A stretch of DNA of 39,249 nt from JACCTH01 sp050741915. GTDB taxonomy: Bacteria > Actinomycetota > Acidimicrobiia > Spongiisociales > ZC4RG35. Numbering within the stretch: position 1 is the first letter of the stretch; every line of letters starts with the position of its first letter. The position numbers were made by a program, and so were the translations under genes. The notes below the pieces were generated by a model that did no database searches, was not told the DNA's origin, and worked only from the letters and a program-made list of their open reading frames with translations. Below, piece by piece: positions 33,658-39,249 of this stretch. The stretch lies in contig JBOGEX010000005.1 of assembly GCA_050741915.1 (NCBI GenBank), positions 1 to 39,249 on the forward strand, read 5' to 3'.

Positions 33658-35583
33658 CTAACGGGAGGAGGGGGGCTGGAGCCTCTCCGCCCACGCCTGG
33701 GTCAAGCGGTCGAGGATGATCGCCATCACTACGATCGCAAACCCGACCTCAAACCCAAGACCCGTCTCGTTCCGAGTGACAGCGTTGATCGTCTCGAACC
33801 CGAGGCCCCCACCACCCACCAGGCCGGCGATGATGACCATCGCCAACACCATCATGATCACCTGGTTCACTCCGGCCATGATCGTGGGAGCGGCCAGCGG
33901 TATCCGCACTCCCAACATGGTCTGGCGACGAGTTGCGCCGAAGGTTTGCGAGGCCTCGATCGTCTCGCTCGGCACCTGCCGGATACCGAGCGCCGTAATT
34001 CGAATTCCAGGCACTATCGCGTACAACACCGAGGCAATGATTCCGGGCACCTGGCCAATCGTGAAGAGAATTACCACCGGGATGATGAAGACGAACGAGG
34101 GAATCGTCTGCAGGCCATCGAGAATCGGACCGAGAGCCTTTTCGACCTTCGGACGGCGGCCCGCCCAGATTCCGATCGGGACGGCGATTGCGACCGACAC
34201 CACGACCGCCGTCACCACTTGGACGAGGGTGATGATCGAAAGCTCCCACATCCCCATGAACCCGACCAGCAGCAGGGCCACTGCGACAAAGATCGCCAGG
34301 CCGATACCCCGCATACGCCACGCCATCCAAGCGGTAGCGAAAATCAACACCGGCCAGGCCAGAGTCTCCAGGAGGAAGTCGCGGGCGGGGATCAGGATGT
34401 CGGCTACCAGGAAGTCGTTTAGGGGCCGGGTGATGAACGAAAGGTTGTCCCGGGCCCAAACCACCACTTCATCGAGGGGATCGAGGATCCTGACCCCAAA
34501 AACGGTGGGGAACTCGACCGCGCCGATGGACCGACCCAGGATGACCAGCCCGGCCAAACCGGCAAGCCCCGCTACTGCCAGACGCTTGTCGATCTGCTTC
34601 GTGCGGTCGGACTCAGCCAGGGAGCGGCCGATGCGATCGAGCACCATCGCCACTGCCACGATTGCTAATCCGGCCGCGAGGCCCCGCCCCGGGCTTCGAA
34701 CCCTGAGGGTGTCCATGACCTCCTGACCCAGCCCTCCGGCGCCGAGGAGGGTGGCCAACACGACGATGCCGAGCGCCATCATGATCGTTTGGTTGACGCC
34801 GGTCATGATTGTGGGCAGGGCCATTGGGGTCTGGACCTTGAAGAGTGTCTGCCTCCTACTCGAGCCGAACATCTTCGAGGCTTCCACGGTCTGCGACGGC
34901 ACCCGAAGGATTCCCAGAGTCGTCAGACGCACCACCGGGGGCAGGGCGTAGATGACCGTGGCGATGGTCGCGGGCACTTTGCCGATGCCAAAGAAAAGGA
35001 GCATGGGGATGAAATAGACCGGGGCCGGGATGGTCTGCATGGCGTCAAGGAAGGGGCGCAGGGCCTTCTCGGTCCAGGGTACGAATGCCCCGAGAACGCC
35101 CAAGGGAACGCCGATCACGACCGCGATTAGCACGGCCGTGGCCATCAACGCCAGCGTCTCGATGGTCGGCTCCCACAATCCCACCAATCCTGGATAAACC
35201 ATCGCCAGGCCGGCGACAAGGCCCATCCGCCAGTGCCCGTTGCGGGCAATTATCAAGAAGATCGCCACCGGAAGGACGAACCAGGGCAGCCACAAGAGGG
35301 TCTCTTCGAAGGAGGTGAGGGAGAAATCGACGGCCGAGGTGATCGGCTGCAGAAAGCCGGTGAAAAGTGGATGGGTCCTGCGGTTGCTGCGAGCCCACCC
35401 TTCGAAGGCGTCGATCGGCCCCGAGAAGGTGGTGTCAAAGATGGCCGGAAAGACCTTCGAGTTGGCGAACGCCACCTGCAGGGCGACCACTCCTACGAGC
35501 AACGACCCCCAAGCCACCAAATTGCGTTCGACCCAGGGTCGGACGCCGAGGCGCAGCGACGGAGCCTGGAGGGTGTCTGTCAA
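33658..35583 (-). CDS. proW: Glycine betaine/proline-type ABC transporter permease, fused duplication
   Basis: A 641-residue membrane protein containing two full permease domains in one chain. Each has a W-E-x-T-I-x-T-L entry segment, a DAMQTIP/DGLQTIP-type motif, the permease-ATPase EAA loop (ASKMFGSSRRQTLFKVQTPMALPTIM and ASQTFGATRRQTMLGVRIPLAAPTIM) and GGLG. Usual ProW proteins have one domain and work as homodimers; here the dimer is covalent, joined by a linker with extra membrane helices. The start is TTG 35583, overlapping the ATPase stop (TTGA). Confidence 0.93.
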   Translation of the reverse strand: MTDTLQAPSLRLGVRPWVERNLVAWGSLLVGVVALQVAFANSKVFPAIFDTTFSGPIDAFEGWARSNRRTHPLFTGFLQPITSAVDFSLTSFEETLLWLPWFVLPVAIFLIIARNGHWRMGLVAGLAMVYPGLVGLWEPTIETLALMATAVLIAVVIGVPLGVLGAFVPWTEKALRPFLDAMQTIPAPVYFIPMLLFFGIGKVPATIATVIYALPPVVRLTTLGILRVPSQTVEASKMFGSSRRQTLFKVQTPMALPTIMTGVNQTIMMALGIVVLATLLGAGGLGQEVMDTLRVRSPGRGLAAGLAIVAVAMVLDRIGRSLAESDRTKQIDKRLAVAGLAGLAGLVILGRSIGAVEFPTVFGVRILDPLDEVVVWARDNLSFITRPLNDFLVADILIPARDFLLETLAWPVLIFATAWMAWRMRGIGLAIFVAVALLLVGFMGMWELSIITLVQVVTAVVVSVAIAVPIGIWAGRRPKVEKALGPILDGLQTIPSFVFIIPVVILFTIGQVPGIIASVLYAIVPGIRITALGIRQVPSETIEASQTFGATRRQTMLGVRIPLAAPTIMAGVNQVIMMVLAMVIIAGLVGGGGLGFETINAVTRNETGLGFEVGFAIVVMAIILDRLTQAWAERLQPPSSR

Positions 35584-36617
35584 TTCTCGTCCTCGAGGAC
35601 GTGGGCCACGGCGGCTCGGTCGACCACCCCTACCTCGGTCCCCTCGGCATCGTCGACCGCCACCGGGGTGGTGTGGTTGAGCAGATGAGGAAGGACCGTC
35701 TCGATGGTGTCCTCGAGGTGGACGCGGTGGGCAGCGCCGTTGGCATCGCCCGGTCGAGTTACCGAGGCCGCAGTCAGCACTTTGGTCTTGGGAATGTCCT
35801 TGGTGAACTCCCGTACGTAATCGGTCTGCGGGTCGGTGATCAACTCCGCCGCCGACCCCACCTGGTCGAAGGCGCCGTCTTTCATGATGGCGATTCGGTC
35901 ACCGAGCTTGATCGCCTCGGCGAAGTCGTGGGTGATGAAAACGATGGTTCGCTGCATGCTCTCTTGCAACCGAATCAGCTCGTCTTGCATGTCCCGACGG
36001 ATCAGCGGATCCAAAGCCGAGAAGGGCTCGTCGAAGAAGAGGATCTCCGGCTCGACAGTAAGGGCACGAGCGAGACCGACCCGCTGCTGCATGCCGCCCG
36101 ATAGCTGTTGCGGATAGTGGTTCTCCCACCCTTTCAGTCCGACGACATCGAGCACCTTCATCGCCCGCTCGACTCGCTCGTTCTTGTCAACCCCCTGCAC
36201 CTCGAGACCGTACGCAGCGTTGTCGATCACCCGCCTATGAGGGAAGAGACCGAAATGCTGGAAAACCATCGACATCTTGTGTCGACGCACATTGCGGAGC
36301 TGCTCCTCGGTCATGGCGGTGAGATCTTCGCCGTCCAGCAAAACCCGACCTCTGGTGACCTCATTGAGTCGGGCCGCGCACCGGATCAGGGTCGACTTTC
36401 CTGATCCGGACAATCCCATGACGACGAAGGTTTCGCCCACTTTGACGTCGAAGGAGATGTCCCGCACTCCCACCGTGCAGCCGGTGGAGCTCAGGATCTC
36501 CGCCCGGCCAGCCCCGTCCTCGGCCATGGCCAGTGCTCGCTCCGGTCGATTCCCGAAGACTTTCCAGACCTCGTCGACTTCAAGACAGACCGGCTCCCTG
36601 AGACCATCCTCGAACAT
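35580..36617 (-). CDS. proV: Glycine betaine/proline ABC transporter ATP-binding protein
   Basis: A 345-residue ATPase: Walker A GLSGSGKST near 68, Q loop VFQHFGLFPHR, signature LSGGMQQR near 168, Walker B ILFFDEP, switch His in FITHDF. The long N-terminal region before Walker A and the FGLFPHR Q loop are typical of ProV/OpuAA. The C-terminus (about 265-345) looks like a single short CBS-type domain, which in OpuA senses ionic strength; it is shorter than the usual tandem. It is divergent from the binding-protein gene over 60 bp. Confidence 0.93.
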   Translation of the reverse strand: MFEDGLREPVCLEVDEVWKVFGNRPERALAMAEDGAGRAEILSSTGCTVGVRDISFDVKVGETFVVMGLSGSGKSTLIRCAARLNEVTRGRVLLDGEDLTAMTEEQLRNVRRHKMSMVFQHFGLFPHRRVIDNAAYGLEVQGVDKNERVERAMKVLDVVGLKGWENHYPQQLSGGMQQRVGLARALTVEPEILFFDEPFSALDPLIRRDMQDELIRLQESMQRTIVFITHDFAEAIKLGDRIAIMKDGAFDQVGSAAELITDPQTDYVREFTKDIPKTKVLTAASVTRPGDANGAAHRVHLEDTIETVLPHLLNHTTPVAVDDAEGTEVGVVDRAAVAHVLEDEN

Positions 36618-36677
36618 ATCGGTAATGTACCAACCGACCGCGCCGAAGGCACGGGGCGGCGATCAAGAGGAGTACCA

Positions 36678-37676
36678 ATGAAGAACCGCTTATTACTAGT
36701 TCTGGTTGTGCTGAGCGTCCTCGCCGCGGCCTGCGGCGGCGGCGACGGAGCGGCGACCACAGCCGACGGAGCCACTGGCACGTCCGCCGCCACCGGCGAC
36801 ACCATGGGCGTAGATCCCAACAAGCCAACCATCAACCTGGCTGTCAACCCCTGGACCGCGGCGGCGTTGAACGTCGAGATCGCCAAGCAGCTCATCGAGG
36901 CTCACCTCGGCTACCCGGTCGAGGCATTGGCGATCGATGAGAACGCCGCCATGTACACCGGCATGGCTGACGGAACGGTTGACGCCGCTCTCGAGAACTG
37001 GCCTTCGGGAATCACCGACGACGAACAGGCCTTCCTCGACGACGGGTCAGTCGTCAACATCGGCGAGCTTGGCGCGGTGGGCAAGATCGGATGGTTCGTA
37101 CCCCAGTACGTGGTCGACGAGCACCCCGACCTGGCCACGTGGGAAGGGTTCCAGGATCCGGCCAACGCCGCCCTCTTTGCCACCGCCGAGACAGGGGACC
37201 AGGGCCGCTTCCTTGGCACCGATCCCTCCTACTCGCAATACGACGAAGCGATCATCAACAACCTCGAGCTGCCTTTCCAGGTGGTGTTCTCCGGTTCGGA
37301 GGCGGCAACTGTGGCCGAGCTCGACGCTCGTTTCGCCGCCGAAGAGCCAATCGTGATGTACTGGTGGACCCCGACCGCCGCGGTTGCCAAGTACAACCTG
37401 GTCAACGTGCCCCTGCCCGAGTACTCCGAGGAGTGTTATGCCGATCCGGCGGCGATCGACTGCGATTATCCCGAGGACGTCTTGGTCAAGCTGGCGTCGG
37501 CCGGTCTGGAAGAAAAGGCCCCTGACGTCTTTGCTTTCCTCTCCAACTTCACCATCACCACCGAGGACCAACTCTCAATGCTCCCCGCCGCCGAGATCGA
37601 CGGTGAGGACATCGAAGTGGTCGCCAAAGAGTGGATCGACACACACCAGGACGTCTGGCAGGCCTGGCTGCCCTAA
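36678..37676 (+). CDS. Glycine betaine-type substrate-binding lipoprotein
   Basis: A 332-residue OpuAC-type binding protein. The lipoprotein signal ends in LAAAC with Cys19 the lipid anchor, followed by a Gly/Ala/Thr linker. Trp-rich segments (NPWTAAALN, ALENWPSG, GKIGWFVP, VMYWWTP) could form the aromatic cage that holds a quaternary ammonium head group. The start has AGAGGAG upstream. It is transcribed away from proV-proW, so binding protein and membrane parts have separate promoters in the 60-bp gap. Confidence 0.93.
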   Translation: MKNRLLLVLVVLSVLAAACGGGDGAATTADGATGTSAATGDTMGVDPNKPTINLAVNPWTAAALNVEIAKQLIEAHLGYPVEALAIDENAAMYTGMADGTVDAALENWPSGITDDEQAFLDDGSVVNIGELGAVGKIGWFVPQYVVDEHPDLATWEGFQDPANAALFATAETGDQGRFLGTDPSYSQYDEAIINNLELPFQVVFSGSEAATVAELDARFAAEEPIVMYWWTPTAAVAKYNLVNVPLPEYSEECYADPAAIDCDYPEDVLVKLASAGLEEKAPDVFAFLSNFTITTEDQLSMLPAAEIDGEDIEVVAKEWIDTHQDVWQAWLP

Positions 37677-37678
37677 GC

Positions 37679-37732
37679 CCATTCTTGCGTAATAAGCCCC
37701 GGGATTAGGGGCGCAGATCTACGCCAGAATGG
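37679..37732 (+). terminator. Compound hairpin after the binding-protein gene
   Basis: CCATTCT (37679-37685) pairs with AGAATGG (37726-37732), GCGT with ACGC inside, and GCCCC with GGGGC at the top. It begins 3 bp after the lipoprotein stop codon, where a terminator or stabilising 3' structure is expected. No T-tract follows. Confidence 0.5.
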
Positions 37733-37747
37733 ATTGAGGCCTGAAAG

Positions 37748-37780
37748 CGAGGGCGGTGGTTGGAAACAGCCCCGCCCTCG
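37748..37780 (+). terminator. GAAA-tetraloop hairpin upstream of the homocysteine methyltransferase
   Basis: CGAGGGCGG (37748-37756) pairs with CCGCCCTCG (37772-37780), then after one bulged T, GGTTG (37758-37762) pairs with CAGCC (37767-37771) around a GAAA loop: 14 bp closed by a GNRA tetraloop. It is followed by TCTAATATG. It is either the terminator of the binding-protein gene or part of a structured leader of the downstream gene. Confidence 0.65.
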
Positions 37781-37930
37781 TCTAATATGTAATCAGCGCC
37801 GATTTGATTCGATCAGCTTGCGGGCGCTCAACAAATGCGGCTAAAGCGTCGGGAAGGAAGAACCGCCCGGCCAGATGCTGCGGCGGTTTACTCGTTTGAG
37901 GGGCCGCCTCACAACCGAAAGGATGATGAG

Positions 37931-38923
37931 ATGGCCGGCAACGTTTTTCGAGACCTCCTCAGCACAGGACGCCCGCTGGTCGCCGACGGGGCCATGGGGA
38001 CGACTCTCTTCTCCCTGGGCCTGGAAGGCGGGGGTTGTCCGGAGCTGCTCAATGTCGAACAACCCGACCTGGTCGAGAAAGTGCACCGCGGATTCATCGA
38101 GGCGGGTGCCGACATCATCCTCACCAACACCTTCGGTGGAACCCGGCGGCGGTTGGCATTGCATCGACTCGAGGAGCGGGTGACCGAAGTCAACGCCGCG
38201 GCAGTCGCTATTGCCCGCCGGGCTGCGGACCTGGCCGACCGACCAGTGGTTATCGCCGGCAGCATCGGACCGACTGGCGACCTCTTCGCTCCCCTCGGGC
38301 CGCTTGCTCATGAGGATGGAGTGCAGGTCTTCACCGAACAAGCTCAGGCGCTGGCCGGGGCCGGTGCCGATGTGCTCTGGATCGAGACCCTTTCGTCCTT
38401 CGAAGAACTCAACGCAGCCGTTGAGGCGGCCCGGACGACAGATCTGCCCTACACCACCACCCTCAGTTTTGACACGGCCGGCCACACCATGATGGGGATC
38501 AGCCCGAAAGCACTGGGCGAGTGGTGGAGAGATCACGATCATGTCGCCGCCATCGGCGCCAACTGCGGGGTCGGACCCGGTGACGCAGTGGCCGCCGCCT
38601 GGGAGATCGAGGCGGTTGTGCCCGGCACGATCACCATCACCAAGGCCAATTGCGGCATTCCTCTTTATCAGACCGAAGGCGGCCTTACTTACCCGATCGG
38701 ACCCGATCAGATGAGCGAATACGTCGAGCTCGCCCTCCGGTCTGGCGCTCGAATCGTCGGGGCCTGTTGCGGATCGACGCCCGACCATATCGCTGCCATC
38801 CGCGAAGCGGTAGACGGCTACCAACCAGCCGAGCGGCCGACCTTCGACGAGATCGGCACCAGGCTCGACGCCTCAATCCGGCCGCAGGCAGCCCGACGGG
38901 AGCGACGCCGAGCCACCAGCTAA
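37931..38923 (+). CDS. Homocysteine S-methyltransferase family protein (betaine-homocysteine methyltransferase-like)
   Basis: Transfers a methyl group from a donor, probably betaine, to homocysteine. It has 330 residues in a TIM barrel: DGAMGT near residue 18, the Zn ligand Cys in GANCGVGPGD near 207, and the Cys pair in GACCGSTPDHI near 280. The length fits BHMT and S-methylmethionine-type enzymes, much shorter than MetH. ATG 37931 has AAAGGATG upstream; the frame is open to 37835 but that part is leader. The adjacent glycine betaine-type transporter favours betaine as donor. It meets the kinase gene tail-to-tail with a 4-bp overlap. Confidence 0.87.
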   Translation: MAGNVFRDLLSTGRPLVADGAMGTTLFSLGLEGGGCPELLNVEQPDLVEKVHRGFIEAGADIILTNTFGGTRRRLALHRLEERVTEVNAAAVAIARRAADLADRPVVIAGSIGPTGDLFAPLGPLAHEDGVQVFTEQAQALAGAGADVLWIETLSSFEELNAAVEAARTTDLPYTTTLSFDTAGHTMMGISPKALGEWWRDHDHVAAIGANCGVGPGDAVAAAWEIEAVVPGTITITKANCGIPLYQTEGGLTYPIGPDQMSEYVELALRSGARIVGACCGSTPDHIAAIREAVDGYQPAERPTFDEIGTRLDASIRPQAARRERRRATS

Positions 38924-39249
38924 GGATCAGGAAACAGCGACCGGCGCGCTGCCCGCAGACGGTCGATTGTCGCTATGTCCTTTGCGGTCGCTTCAATTTC
39001 TGTCCCCCGCCGGGTGTTCCATCGCCGCGCCACCGCGTCGGCTGATTCGCCGGTAAGAACGGACGTAGCTTGCGCCGCCGCCCCCAAGGCCACCAATTCC
39101 TCCGCCTCGGGAATCTGCAATGCCCGACCGGAAAGCTGACCCACCACCCGTCGCCAGACAGCCCCCTTCGCCCCCCCTCCGATCAAGATCAACGGTTGGC
39201 CGGGCGCGATTCCTGAAGAATGTTCAGACACCATCTCCAAAGCCTCGAT
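38920..39249 (-). CDS. FGGY-family carbohydrate kinase, C-terminal part (5' end outside window)
   Basis: The last about 110 residues of a sugar kinase such as xylulokinase. The adenosine-binding motif LILIGGGAKGAVWRRVVGQL and the following PEAEELVALGAAAQA are typical of FGGY kinases. The frame continues upstream past the window edge. The sugar cannot be told from this part, and no link to the C1 genes is evident. Confidence 0.88.
   Translation of the reverse strand: MEALEMVSEHSSGIAPGQPLILIGGGAKGAVWRRVVGQLSGRALQIPEAEELVALGAAAQATSVLTGESADAVARRWNTRRGTEIEATAKDIATIDRLRAARRSLFPDP

Noticed and set aside
1..39249. CRISPR array, rRNA, replication origin or complete insertion sequence
   Set aside because: No regularly spaced repeats, rRNA sequence, DnaA-box cluster or transposase was seen on reading both strands.

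Overview
The window is a high-GC bacterial segment with dense, often ATGA-coupled genes. Gene content (F420-type split-barrel protein, many VapBC pairs, leaderless GTG starts, high GC) suggests an actinobacterium, perhaps Acidimicrobiia-like; this is inference, since no rRNA or taxonomic marker is present.

Layout. 1-1216 (-): main part of a formate dehydrogenase alpha subunit with an in-frame UGA (selenocysteine) and a recognisable bacterial SECIS hairpin. 1353-5858 (+): secreted subtilase with PKD domains, then an orphan triple-GAF histidine kinase. 6014-15648 (-): a long one-carbon operon, in transcription order corrinoid protein, DUF1638 protein, 'virulence factor'-domain protein, methyl-corrinoid:tetrahydrofolate methyltransferase, corrinoid-activation ferredoxin/ATPase, MttB-family methyltransferase, methylene-THF reductase-like protein, IclR regulator and formate-THF ligase. 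15722-21099: selenocysteine machinery, namely selD (+), a DsrE-like protein (-), tRNA-Sec (-), selB (-) and selA (-), interspersed with two vapBC modules. 22684-25191 (+): dimethylglycine/sarcosine dehydrogenase-like flavoprotein with GcvT domains. 25213-29871: broken vapBC, a DUF2079 membrane protein, etfB-etfA, a TfoX-like protein and a split-barrel flavin/F420 protein. 29843-31213: a frameshifted clpP diverging from an SRPBCC-arsR pair with two operator palindromes. 31278-37676: SDR, betaine aldehyde dehydrogenase-like ALDH and a glycine betaine/proline-type ABC transporter (fused double permease, ATPase, divergent binding lipoprotein). 37931-38923 (+): homocysteine/betaine methyltransferase; then the 3' end of an FGGY sugar kinase (-).

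The genes form a coherent methylated-amine and C1 oxidation island. The transporter would import betaine or a related quaternary amine, and the ALDH could make it from the aldehyde. Two demethylation routes are encoded: BHMT-type transfer to homocysteine, and MttB-corrinoid transfer to THF. The DMGDH-like protein with ETF would strip further methyl groups as methylene-THF. MTHFR-like protein, Fhs and selenocysteine formate dehydrogenase would carry the carbon to formate and CO2, with selABCD supplying the selenoprotein. No FolD, FDH partner subunits or response regulator are in the window.

The segment also carries signs of mobile or decaying DNA: two copies of a palindromic MITE-like repeat (one inside the C1 operon), a vapC remnant inside the same operon, and three single-base frameshifts (two vapC, one clpP) that may be real decay or consensus errors.
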